Origin: Sabulitectum sp964571965
GTDB lineage: Bacteria > Fermentibacterota > Fermentibacteria > Fermentibacterales > JCC-6
Length of the DNA: 14,386 nt
Assembly (NCBI GenBank): GCA_964571965.1
Contig: CAZNFQ010000054.1
Span: 1 to 14,386 of the forward strand
Direction: 5' to 3'
Position numbers and translations under genes: made by a program. This document shows positions 6,552-13,489 of the stretch, piece by piece; positions within the stretch are counted from its first letter, which is position 1, and each line of letters begins with the position of its first letter. The notes under the pieces were generated by a model. That model was not told the origin of the DNA and searched no databases. It was given only the letters and a program-made list of their open reading frames with translations.

Positions 6552-7135
6552 TATTCCATTCCCGCAAGGAATTTTACCAGTTTCGCCATGGCGCGGCCTC
6601 TGTGAGAAACAACGTGCTTCTCTTCAGGTACCGCCTGCGCAAAGGTTTTTTCAAGTTCAGTGGAGTAGAACACCGGATCGTAGCCGAAACCGCCTTCGCC
6701 AAGATGCTCGTGGGTTATGCAGCCCTCCACCTCTCCGGTGAATGTACGTTCATCCCCCTCCGGGGTAACCATGGCAATCACCGTTCTGAAAACGGCTCTG
6801 CGCTTTGCTCCGCACTCCCCTCTCAGGGAATTGAGAAGTTTTTCCGTGTTGTCACGGTAGGTACAGTTCTCACCGGCATACCTGGCGGTGTAGACACCGG
6901 GGGCATTCCCCAGTGCCCATACGAAAAGCCCGGTATCGTCGGCTATTGCGGCCTTTCCAGTGGCTCTGGCTGCTTCCCTGGCTTTAAGAAGGGCGTTTTC
7001 CTCGAGTGTTGCTCCTGTTTCCTCCACGTCCCAGCCCGGAATGATATCTCCCACCGAAGTAATTTCGGTATGGAGCATTTGCCTGAGCTCTTCCAGCTTG
7101 TGACGGTTTGCAGAGGCAAGAACGAAATCCATCAT
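6551..7135 (-). CDS. rdgB: RdgB/HAM1 family XTP/dITP pyrophosphatase
   Basis: This enzyme hydrolyses dITP, ITP and XTP to the monophosphate and pyrophosphate in the cytoplasm, keeping deaminated purines out of DNA and RNA. The 194 residues are the usual length. Visible motifs are the substrate-binding LASANRHKLEEL (6-17), ADDTGLFVWALGNAPGVYTARYAG (65-88) with the catalytic aspartate D67, EGGFGYDPVF (147-156) and SHRGRA (177-182). Two ATG codons stand in tandem. The first (7135) overlaps the rph stop as TAATG; the second (7132) is seven bases from AGGAG, a better spacing, so the protein may begin one residue later. It is translationally coupled to rph upstream and to the hypothetical gene downstream. 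The rph-rdgB pair is widely conserved. Confidence 0.96.
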   Translation of the reverse strand: MMDFVLASANRHKLEELRQMLHTEITSVGDIIPGWDVEETGATLEENALLKAREAARATGKAAIADDTGLFVWALGNAPGVYTARYAGENCTYRDNTEKLLNSLRGECGAKRRAVFRTVIAMVTPEGDERTFTGEVEGCITHEHLGEGGFGYDPVFYSTELEKTFAQAVPEEKHVVSHRGRAMAKLVKFLAGME

Positions 7136-7869
7136 TACTCTCCTGTGGCATCCTTCTGGGCAGGAATAACTATTTCCCTGATAGCTTCAATGGCATCACC
7201 GGCCATGGAGAAAACTGTTGAATGCTCAACTGGTTCGTCTTCGGCTGAAGCCTGAATCTCAATGAGCCTTCCATCTTCGCCGGCAACGATGTTCATGTCC
7301 ATGTCTGCCCTGCTGTCTTCCTCATAGCAGAGATCAAGCAGGGTTTCTCCCCTGACCACTCCAAGACTGAGTGCTCCTATGTACTGTTTCCATGGGTCCT
7401 TATCCAGCTGTCCCGAAGAAAGAAGTCTCAGCACCGCAAGCCTTAGCGCCACAACGCTGCCGGTAATGCTTGCAACCCTGGTGCCGCCGTCGGCAACCAG
7501 AACATCACAGTCTATGGTTATTGTTTTCTCGGGAATATCCGACAGTTTAATGCACTGCCTGAGGGAACGCCCGATCAGTCTTTGTATCTCCTGACTGCGG
7601 CCCTTTATTCCGTTACCCGTACGGTCACGGCGTATCCTTTTGTCTCCGCTTCCGGGAAGCATATCGTACTCGGCGGTAATCCAGCCGCTTCCCTTTCCCC
7701 GCAGGAAAAAGGGAACCTTGTACTCCACCGTGGCCGAACAGAGAACCCTGTTCTCTCCCCATGAAACGAGAACGCTTCCGTGGGGACCGGACTGAAATCC
7801 GGTTTCGAAAACGATATCCCTCAGGTGTCCGGCCGATCTGCCGTCCGATCTTACGAATTTATCCGTCAT
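7135..7869 (-). CDS. rph: Ribonuclease PH
   Basis: RNase PH is a phosphate-dependent 3'-5' exoribonuclease that trims tRNA precursors and works as a ring of dimers. The 244 residues are family length. It has DGR near the N terminus, SATVEYKVPFFLRGKGSGWITAEYDMLP (45-72), GRSQEIQRLIGRSLR (90-104) with the phosphate-binding arginine R91, DCDVLVADGGTRVASITG (120-137) with the T130-R131 pair, and LLDLCYEEDSRADMDMNIV (177-195) with the metal-binding aspartates. One mild deviation is EIQASAE where EIQGTAE is usual. ATG 7869 has AAAGGA about ten bases upstream and lies 18 bases after the GerMN-like gene. The amidase / GerM / rph / rdgB order is known from other bacteria (Bacillus has gerM-rph-ysnA). 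Confidence 0.97.
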   Translation of the reverse strand: MTDKFVRSDGRSAGHLRDIVFETGFQSGPHGSVLVSWGENRVLCSATVEYKVPFFLRGKGSGWITAEYDMLPGSGDKRIRRDRTGNGIKGRSQEIQRLIGRSLRQCIKLSDIPEKTITIDCDVLVADGGTRVASITGSVVALRLAVLRLLSSGQLDKDPWKQYIGALSLGVVRGETLLDLCYEEDSRADMDMNIVAGEDGRLIEIQASAEDEPVEHSTVFSMAGDAIEAIREIVIPAQKDATGE

Positions 7870-7887
7870 TACGGGCCTGTCCTTTAT

Positions 7888-8496
7888 CTATCTGCTTGAT
7901 GGGATTCCCCTTAGCACTATCCCGCCGCTGTATTCATTAACAGCCTCACCGGAAACGAAGGGGAACAAAATGGTATAGGAAATAAACCTTGCCTCGATGG
8001 TTCTCTGAACTGACATCCAGTCGGGACTGACCGGAAGGTCGATGAAACATGTATCTCCGCTGGCAAAGGCCCAGACCTGATCCAGTTCGGACTGCGAATA
8101 ACCTGAACGGTCTGCCCAGAGCTCCATGAGCAGCTGCAGCTCGGTAGGTCTGTCAGCTGGTCCCGGGGCCTGGGGAAGTGAGTCTACAAGAACCTCACTC
8201 TGTCCTGCAACGAACAGGGAACATGGGGTAGCCTTCCAGTCGGGATTCCAGACCGCGGAGCCGGATTCGGTCATTTCCACGGGTTCATATTCGGGAATCG
8301 CCGGGGCATTGTACTCCACTGTCTCTTCCATGGTTTCCGCAGCCTGAACGGTGCCGGAGTCATCCAGTCCCATCTTCCTGTTCAGGATCTCCATACCGAT
8401 TTTAGCAATAAAACCGAAAAGCAGTGCGATAACAACGATGATCACCAGTGATCTGATCATTCTGGAAGACGATGGGGCATTTTTCTTCTCAGCCAA
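7888..8496 (-). CDS. Membrane-anchored protein, probably GerMN-like
   Basis: A 202-residue protein with one N-terminal membrane segment (about 14-32, SLVIIVVIALLFGFIAKIG) preceded by basic residues, so the bulk should face outward. A low-complexity acidic linker follows (about 45-80), then a compact domain (about 88-195). Sequence similarity to GerMN is faint (SLFVAGQSEVLV..., PTELQLLMELWA, a DTCFIDLPVS strand, and a second helix ending in RFISYTILF). The assignment rests mainly on position: GerM-type proteins commonly sit between an amidase or murI and rph. The start is TTG 8496, directly abutting the amidase stop, with AAGGGAG six bases upstream; ATG 8460 has no ribosome binding site and would cut into the membrane segment. 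GerMN proteins are envelope proteins tied to peptidoglycan; here the role is inferred only. Confidence 0.72.
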   Translation of the reverse strand: MAEKKNAPSSSRMIRSLVIIVVIALLFGFIAKIGMEILNRKMGLDDSGTVQAAETMEETVEYNAPAIPEYEPVEMTESGSAVWNPDWKATPCSLFVAGQSEVLVDSLPQAPGPADRPTELQLLMELWADRSGYSQSELDQVWAFASGDTCFIDLPVSPDWMSVQRTIEARFISYTILFPFVSGEAVNEYSGGIVLRGIPSSR

Positions 8497-9612
8497 TCAG
8501 CTCTCCCTTTCTGCATAGTTCATTATGGCTTCTACAATAGCCTGTGCGGCTCTGAAACGGAAGTCCAGGGAAAGAAGTTCCCTCTCCTCGTCGGGATTCG
8601 AGATGAAACCGACTTCAATGAGAACCGCCGGCATATAGGCACCTCTGAGAACATAGAACCCTGCTCTTTTCACGCCGCGGTCCCTTCTCAGGGGAAAGCT
8701 GGTTCTGAAACCGCTCTGAACTGTACCTGCGAACAGACTGGACTGATTCTGGAATATGGACTGGGCCATGTCCGCGAGAAGGAAAGAAAGGGGATCGTTT
8801 GAAACAGATGGAAGATCATCCATCTGGAGTACATCGTTCTCCAGCATCTCCACAGCCCTGGCGTCATCGGTGCGTGCCCTGGAGAGGAAGAATGTTTCAA
8901 ATCCGTGAGCTTCTCTGTTCTCTGCGGCGTTGCAGTGAATACTGACGAAAAGGTCGGCCCTGTTTCTGTTGGCAATTCTGGTCCTTGCTCCAAGTGATAC
9001 GTAATCATCGGTGGTTCTCGTTAACACCACCCTGAGCTCAGGCATTCGAATGCTGAGGAGGTCACGGACCATAAGGGATATCTCCAGGGTCCTGTCCTTC
9101 TCATAACTTCCTGATGGTCCAACAGCTCCCGGATCTCTTCCACCGTGACCCGGGTCGATAACTATGCAGTCGAAGTCTGTCAGCCAGGGTGAGCCGTAAC
9201 CGCTTTCAAAGGCCTGGAAAATCAGTGAATCCGATAGCAGAGAGGTGTCCGGTGGCGGTGGAGGTCCCTGCCATGAAATCTCGGGGAGTTCCACAGGGTT
9301 TTCTGAACGGCCGAAAACGATCATTACCATTGAATCCCCGCTCAAAGCCCAGTCAGCACCTGCAATCAGTGTATCGAACACAGCGGTGAATCCCGTGCTG
9401 TCCGCGGTGATTTCATCCAGCCAGACGGGCAGCCCGTTAAACCGATGCAGGGTTACCGCCTCTGAGGTTTCAACCTGAATTGTATGGCCCCGGGCCTGCA
9501 CAGAAGGATTCAGCCTGCCCTCACCCGCCAGTTCAAGCACCACTCCGTCGTATCTGGGAAAAACCGTAAGGGTTGCAGATGTAACGGCGAGAATTGCGAA
9601 AAGCTCCCTCAT
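8497..9612 (-). CDS. N-acetylmuramoyl-L-alanine amidase (Amidase_3 family)
   Basis: A zinc amidase that cuts the bond between N-acetylmuramic acid and L-alanine in peptidoglycan. The 371 residues comprise a short signal peptide (about 1-17), an N-terminal beta-rich part (about 20-110) that may be an AMIN-like cell-wall targeting domain, a proline linker (117-121), and the catalytic domain (about 148-368). Zinc ligands are H156 in DPGHGG, E171 and H226 in SIHCNA, with catalytic E333 in VLIEVGFISN. The insert after H226 (about 245-310) corresponds to the region that carries the regulatory helix in AmiA/B/C-type enzymes. The ATG at 9612 overlaps the smpB stop by four bases (ATGA) and has GAGGG close upstream. 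Next to the GerMN-like gene, it probably acts in cell separation or wall turnover. Confidence 0.95.
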   Translation of the reverse strand: MRELFAILAVTSATLTVFPRYDGVVLELAGEGRLNPSVQARGHTIQVETSEAVTLHRFNGLPVWLDEITADSTGFTAVFDTLIAGADWALSGDSMVMIVFGRSENPVELPEISWQGPPPPPDTSLLSDSLIFQAFESGYGSPWLTDFDCIVIDPGHGGRDPGAVGPSGSYEKDRTLEISLMVRDLLSIRMPELRVVLTRTTDDYVSLGARTRIANRNRADLFVSIHCNAAENREAHGFETFFLSRARTDDARAVEMLENDVLQMDDLPSVSNDPLSFLLADMAQSIFQNQSSLFAGTVQSGFRTSFPLRRDRGVKRAGFYVLRGAYMPAVLIEVGFISNPDEERELLSLDFRFRAAQAIVEAIMNYAERES

Positions 9613-10079
9613 TGCTCCCTCAGCGAGTGTTTCATTGCCGCTTCGATCCTCCGTTTGCTGTCCCTGTCTGCAATGTCCGACCGTTTGTCGTACTTCGTTT
9701 TACCCCTGCAGAGACCGATCTGTATTTTTGCCCTGCCCCTGCTGCTGATATGAACGTCGAGGGGTACCAGAGTTATTCCCTTTTCCTCGGTTTTTCTTCG
9801 GATTTTTCTCAGTTCCCTTGCGTGTGCAAGAAGCTTCCGCGGCCTGTCTGGATCATGGTTATCACGGGCCTCGGGATACTCCGCAATGTGCATGCCGTAA
9901 ACCCAGAGTTCGAAATTGTCATCGAATTGAGCATAGGCCCCGACGAGACTCACCTTGCCCCCTCGTATGGATTTGATTTCGCTTCCCGCAAGAACCAGGC
10001 CCATCTCGATGGATTCTATAATGTGGTAGTCGTGCCTGGCTTTCCTGTTCCTTGCAACAACCGTGGTTTCACCTGTCAT
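9609..10079 (-). CDS. smpB: SsrA-binding protein SmpB
   Basis: SmpB binds tmRNA and guides it to stalled ribosomes for trans-translation. The 156 residues match the family from end to end: ARNRKARHDYHI (9-20), GLVLAGSEIKSIRGGKVSLVGAYA, the NHDPDRPRKLL segment, GITLVPLDVHISSRGRAKIQIGLCRGKTKYDKR, and a basic C-terminal tail (RDSKRRIEAAMKHSLREQ) that in the family enters the decoding centre. The ATG at 10079 has AAGGA six bases upstream. It is the first gene of a seven-gene operon running to 5737. No tmRNA gene (ssrA) is visible in this window. Confidence 0.97.
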   Translation of the reverse strand: MTGETTVVARNRKARHDYHIIESIEMGLVLAGSEIKSIRGGKVSLVGAYAQFDDNFELWVYGMHIAEYPEARDNHDPDRPRKLLAHARELRKIRRKTEEKGITLVPLDVHISSRGRAKIQIGLCRGKTKYDKRSDIADRDSKRRIEAAMKHSLREQ

Positions 10080-10102
10080 AAATTTCCTTTCATCAACGGG
10101 GA

Positions 10103-10108
10103 AATATA
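10103..10108 (-). promoter_or_regulatory. Possible -10 element of the smpB operon
   Basis: Read on the minus strand this is TATATT, about 25 bases before the smpB start. No good -35 is seen 16-18 bases further upstream, so support is weak. It lies back-to-back with the tRNA-Leu promoter. Confidence 0.3.
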
Positions 10109-10118
10109 TCAGGGGGGA

Positions 10119-10146
10119 TTGACTTCTGCACGGGTTTTAGCATAAT
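10119..10146 (+). promoter_or_regulatory. Promoter of tRNA-Leu
   Basis: TTGACT (10119-10124) and CATAAT (10141-10146) with a 16-base spacer form a good sigma70-type promoter. The expected start is near 10153, about a dozen bases before the mature tRNA. Confidence 0.7.
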
Positions 10147-10165
10147 TGCGCCTGCGAACAACGGA

Positions 10166-10252
10166 GCCGTGGTGGCGGAATTGGCAGACGCGCTAGGTTC
10201 AGGACCTAGTGAGGGCAACCTTGTGGGGGTTCAAGTCCCCCCCACGGTACCA
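10166..10252 (+). tRNA. tRNA-Leu (anticodon CAG)
   Basis: A class II tRNA of 87 nucleotides. The acceptor stem GCCGTGG (10166-10172) pairs with CCACGGT (10242-10248), with a G-U wobble as the first pair. The D-arm follows GGCGGAATTGGCAGACGC. The anticodon stem CTAGG/CCTAG (10193-10197, 10205-10209) encloses TTCAGGA, giving anticodon CAG (10200-10202), which reads CUG leucine codons. A long variable arm typical of leucine tRNA lies at about 10210-10224. The T-stem GGGGG/CCCCC encloses TTCAAGT. Discriminator A 10249 and an encoded CCA (10250-10252) complete it. It has its own promoter and terminator. Confidence 0.97.
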
Positions 10253-10253
10253 G

Positions 10254-10284
10254 GGGCCGCAGTGAAAGCTGCGGCCCTTTTTTT
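10254..10284 (+). terminator. Intrinsic terminator of tRNA-Leu
   Basis: A perfect 9-bp stem, GGGCCGCAG (10254-10262) with CTGCGGCCC (10269-10277), has a six-base loop and is followed by seven T (10278-10284). It starts right after the encoded CCA. Confidence 0.95.
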
Positions 10285-10325
10285 ATATTCTTACTGCACC
10301 CTGAGCCTCCCGGAAAGGACGGACA

Positions 10326-11561
10326 ATGGAAAAAGCATGTTATGATGCATCTTTGCACCTTAACGACTGCCTTGTCACCTGGCGTGACGCAGGATGGCTC
10401 GAAAAGGGAAACGAGAAAGCCGCAGAAGAGTTCATAGGCTCGGGAAGCGCCCTGGTTGGCCTTGAAAACGGAAGGGCCGTAGCTCTGGCAACTTCAGGCA
10501 AAGGATCCCTGTACCATTGCCTTCACTCCTCCGAACTGCCCTTCTGCTCCATCAATTCAGTAAATGTTTCCTTCCATGGAAGGAAACTGGGTTACGCGGC
10601 AGCACTCACTTCAGCTCTTCTTGCAGAGGCCGCGGAGCGTGGAGATGCATGTGCCGGTCTCGGGATGTTCGAACAGGGTTTCTATGACCGTCTTGGCTTC
10701 TCCAATATGCCTTACTGGAAATCAGTATCCCTTGTACCGTCAGACATTGATCTGAAGGGCGAATTCACTTCCAGACCTGTGAGACTCTCGGCTGAGAACT
10801 GGATGGAAATTCACCGGAACAGAACTGAAAGGTACAGGCATCACGGTTCTGTGAACCTCTCCCCTGCATCAACGAGAGCCGCCATGGCATTCTCTGGAAA
10901 CTGCTTCGCCCTGGGCTTCAGGAACGAAACCGGTAGGCTGACTCATCACATATTCTTTGAGAAGATTTCCGGTGAAAACGGTCCGGCGTATACAGGCTGG
11001 CTGGTGTACGGCGATCCATCACAGTTCAGAGACCTGATGCTTGTGGTGAAATCCCTGGGTGATCAGATAGATACCGTCAGGATATCCGAACCTCCCGGAG
11101 TACAGCTTCAGGCACTGCTGAAAAAACCCCTTTCCAACAGAAGGAGAACCCTTAAAACCCTTCAAGACAGAGTTGAAACCCGTGCCCTCTCCTGGACGCA
11201 GTGCAGGATACTCTCACTTGAAGGATGCATCAACGGAATGAACTGTCCGGGAGGGTCATGTTCCTTCAACCTGAGACTTCACGATCCCATTTCAGAATAT
11301 CTGGAGAGTTCCGGAGGGTGGAGCGGATGCTCGGGAGATTACACCGTTTCCCTTTCCGGCGATTCCAGGGCGGTTCCCGGAATTGCTTCAGGGCTTCCGA
11401 TGATGGAATGTTCGGTGAACACCTTTACCAAACTCTGGAATGGATCTGTCAGGCCCACCCTTATTCCATTTACCGACAGCATAAGTGCTCCGCTGGAGCT
11501 GCTTGTATCTGTTGAAAAGGCAGTTCCAATGCCTGAGCCCTCTTTTGACTGGGAACTCTAA
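10326..11561 (+). CDS. Eis-like GNAT N-acetyltransferase with sterol-carrier-like C-terminal domain
   Basis: A 411-residue protein with the three-part plan of Eis-type acetyltransferases: an N-terminal GNAT domain (about 1-135), a second divergent GNAT-like domain (about 148-280) and a C-terminal SCP2-like domain (about 290-400). In the first domain, INSVNVSFHGRKLGYAAALTSALLAEAAERG (76-106) is the acetyl-CoA pyrophosphate loop and helix, and FEQGFYDRLGF (115-125) carries Y120, the likely counterpart of the Eis catalytic tyrosine. In Eis the C-terminal carboxylate helps catalysis; here the chain ends in DWEL. Eis enzymes acetylate amines, including aminoglycosides and proteins; the substrate here is unknown. 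An odd feature is four cysteines, C293-x7-C301-x5-C307-x4-C312, at the start of the SCP2-like domain. ATG 10326 has AAGGAC upstream. The stop overlaps the convergent RmlC-like gene by four bases. Confidence 0.85.
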   Translation: MEKACYDASLHLNDCLVTWRDAGWLEKGNEKAAEEFIGSGSALVGLENGRAVALATSGKGSLYHCLHSSELPFCSINSVNVSFHGRKLGYAAALTSALLAEAAERGDACAGLGMFEQGFYDRLGFSNMPYWKSVSLVPSDIDLKGEFTSRPVRLSAENWMEIHRNRTERYRHHGSVNLSPASTRAAMAFSGNCFALGFRNETGRLTHHIFFEKISGENGPAYTGWLVYGDPSQFRDLMLVVKSLGDQIDTVRISEPPGVQLQALLKKPLSNRRRTLKTLQDRVETRALSWTQCRILSLEGCINGMNCPGGSCSFNLRLHDPISEYLESSGGWSGCSGDYTVSLSGDSRAVPGIASGLPMMECSVNTFTKLWNGSVRPTLIPFTDSISAPLELLVSVEKAVPMPEPSFDWEL

Positions 11562-12115
11562 GAGGGAAGAAGCTTACCTCTTTTAAGTTCTTCTATTGTG
11601 GGGTTGTTCATGTCCCTTGCCGAAACAATGGGATTCTCCGCGGTCCACGGAATCTCAAGGGTATTGTCGTTCCAGGCAACTCCCTGTTCATCGGTTCCGT
11701 CGTAGTAACGGTCCACTGCATACAGGAGGGTTACTTCCGACAGGGCAAGGAAACCGTGGGCTACACCGGGAGGAATCAGCAGACACAGCGAATCCTCGGC
11801 TGATACTCTGAAAACGGAGGTTTTCATGAAGGTGTCCGAACTGCTGCGAAGATCGATAAGAGCGGTCTGCAGTGATCCATTTACAGGCACCCACCAGTCG
11901 TACTGCCTGTGATGGTAATGAAGACCGCGAAGGGCACCCATGACCGATCTGGAAAGGTTCAGCTGGATCTGCTCCGTGTAATTGCAGTGTGGGGCCCACT
12001 GACTGCGAAACAGTTCACTGAAACTGCCCCTGTTGTCAGTGAACTTCGAAAGTCTATGGATTTTCACTCCATTGATGTTCACCTTTTCTGTCACAATAAT
12101 AGAATCTGCATCCAC
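11558..12115 (-). CDS. RmlC-like dTDP-4-dehydrorhamnose 3,5-epimerase family cupin
   Basis: RmlC enzymes epimerise dTDP-4-keto-6-deoxyglucose on the way to dTDP-rhamnose; relatives act on other nucleotide sugars. The 185 residues show the cupin fold with FTDNRGSFSELF (25-36), NLSRSVMGALRGLHYH (53-68) including catalytic-type H66, IPPGVAHGFLAL (114-125) with H120, and YY plus GVAWNDNTLEIPW (145-157). Where canonical RmlC has a substrate-binding lysine (KLVRV), this protein reads DWWVPV (73-78), so it may epimerise a different sugar or be a non-classical member. No rmlA, rmlB or rmlD lies nearby. GTG 12115 is preferred: it has AAAGGAG five bases upstream. The frame extends to TTG 12160, but that part overlaps likely promoter sequence and has no ribosome binding site. 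It is divergent from the secreted protein gene. Confidence 0.85.
   Translation of the reverse strand: MDADSIIVTEKVNINGVKIHRLSKFTDNRGSFSELFRSQWAPHCNYTEQIQLNLSRSVMGALRGLHYHHRQYDWWVPVNGSLQTALIDLRSSSDTFMKTSVFRVSAEDSLCLLIPPGVAHGFLALSEVTLLYAVDRYYDGTDEQGVAWNDNTLEIPWTAENPIVSARDMNNPTIEELKRGKLLPS
11560..11584 (+). terminator. Weak terminator candidate after the Eis-like gene
   Basis: AAGAGG (11560-11565) pairs with CCTCTT (11577-11582) across an 11-base loop, with only four T (11581-11584) overlapping the stem end. It starts at the stop codon and lies inside the convergent RmlC-like gene. The stem is short, so this is a weak call. Confidence 0.25.
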
Positions 12116-12120
12116 TGGAG

Positions 12121-12127
12121 CTCCTTT
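12121..12127 (-). promoter_or_regulatory. Shine-Dalgarno that decides the RmlC-like start
   Basis: Read on the minus strand this is AAAGGAG, five bases before GTG 12115. A GATAAT -10-like hexamer lies just upstream on the same strand (plus coordinates about 12140-12145), with a weak TTTTCA -35 candidate 17 bases further. Both fall inside the longer frame and so argue against the TTG 12160 start. Confidence 0.5.
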
Positions 12128-12192
12128 CGCGGTAAGACTGATTATCGTATTTAGAGTCAACGTTGAAAAGGGACTAGATCTGGAGTAATGTC

Positions 12193-13485
12193 ATGGGTTC
12201 AGCCGTCATTCTGACTGGTGTTCTTCTCATAACCGGCTTTCTTGGAACCTACGGAACAGCATCTGACGATTTCATACTCTCCGCAATTGAAACGGAAACC
12301 GGATATATCTGTTCCGGTTCCATGATTCAACCCGCAGGGTTCAACTCAAGATACCTTGCCGTTGATACAGCCGGTAACTGCGTAAATGACTCTCTGCCGC
12401 CGGGAAACTGTTTCCTGCTGTGCCGCGGAACGGACAGTTCTCTGGTTTCGGCAATGACAACACCAGCCTGCCTGATCCTTCAGGCTTACTCCATTCAGGG
12501 AGAACTTCTCTGGCGGAACGAATATCCCGAACATTCTTCTTTGCAGTTGAGAGAGATGATCAGCGTTCCATCTTCAGGATATCTCCTCACGGGTTTCATC
12601 GATGAAAGTGACAGGAAAGATACCATGGTGATCTTTTTTGATCAGAACGGCATCCCTGTGTGGGAACTGCCTGTTGAGAACTCCAGTGCTACGGCACTGT
12701 GCTGCATGGCTTCAGGCGGCTACGCTTTATCATGCCTTACTGATTCCGGTTCTGTTCTCTATACTGTCTCCTCCAGCGGACAGATCCTCGATGATTTCAT
12801 TTTCAACGATGTTTTAATAAGGGACCTTGCAGCCATGAATGAATTTACCGCCGCGGCTGCAGTTGAATACGGTGTAATGCTGCTGGACAGCGAAGGTGAC
12901 ATTGTCTGGAGTTCCCTTGGCGGGGACACACGGGAAATCTACGCTGTAACTTCAGTATCCGGCGGAAGGCTTGCTGCCGCAGGTTCTGTGATCGTGGACG
13001 GTGAGCGCCGAAGCTATCTGGCAGAAACCGATTCCAGCGGCGATATTCTATGGGAGAGATCATTCGGTTACGGAGAATCTTTCAGATCAATATTCGCCGC
13101 AACCTGCGCCGATGGCGGTTTCCTCTCCGCCGGCGCATACGTCGAGAATGGTACCTATAACTCCTTTTTGATAAGAACGGATTCTCTGGGAATGATCGAA
13201 TCCCAGGGGGTTTCAGGTGAAGCAGACCCTGCACCTGCAGGCCGCCTCTTCTTCATGAGAAATCCTCAGGCCGGTTCTTCAATAGAAACATGTGTATATC
13301 CCTGTGATGAAACGGTTACCCTTTGCATGCGTGACATGGCAGGAAGACTCCTGGACATCAGAACATTTCCCCCGGGGGAAGAACCGGGAACCGTTTCCTT
13401 CTCTCACGTGGTACCGGGGACATATCTTATAACCGCATGCACCGATGATGAAGTTTTAACAAAGAAAGTAACAGTGTTAAGGTGA
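12193..13485 (+). CDS. Secreted repeat protein with T9SS-like C-terminal sorting domain
   Basis: A 430-residue exported protein. A signal peptide covers about residues 1-23 (MGSAVILTGVLLITGFLGTYG). The body has repeats of about 45-55 residues built on a shared theme: GGYLLTGF or GGFLSAGAY, a few variable residues, then IxTDSLG or AETDSSG, then ILWERSFG-type ends. This pattern is common in beta-propeller-like proteins. The last ~75 residues (about 355-430) read NPQAGSSIE, LCMRDMAGRLLD, VPGTYLI and KKVTVLR, the layout of a type IX secretion C-terminal sorting domain. No T9SS gene is in the window, so export to the surface by that route is inferred. ATG 12193 has TGGAG eight bases upstream. endonuclease III starts four bases after its stop. 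No enzyme motif is visible; it may be a surface or adhesion protein. Confidence 0.82.
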   Translation: MGSAVILTGVLLITGFLGTYGTASDDFILSAIETETGYICSGSMIQPAGFNSRYLAVDTAGNCVNDSLPPGNCFLLCRGTDSSLVSAMTTPACLILQAYSIQGELLWRNEYPEHSSLQLREMISVPSSGYLLTGFIDESDRKDTMVIFFDQNGIPVWELPVENSSATALCCMASGGYALSCLTDSGSVLYTVSSSGQILDDFIFNDVLIRDLAAMNEFTAAAAVEYGVMLLDSEGDIVWSSLGGDTREIYAVTSVSGGRLAAAGSVIVDGERRSYLAETDSSGDILWERSFGYGESFRSIFAATCADGGFLSAGAYVENGTYNSFLIRTDSLGMIESQGVSGEADPAPAGRLFFMRNPQAGSSIETCVYPCDETVTLCMRDMAGRLLDIRTFPPGEEPGTVSFSHVVPGTYLITACTDDEVLTKKVTVLR

Positions 13486-13489
13486 AAGA

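Noticed and set aside
10080..10165. tmRNA gene next to smpB
   Set aside because: The interval is only 86 bases and holds the tRNA-Leu promoter; no tmRNA ends or tag frame are seen there or elsewhere in the window.
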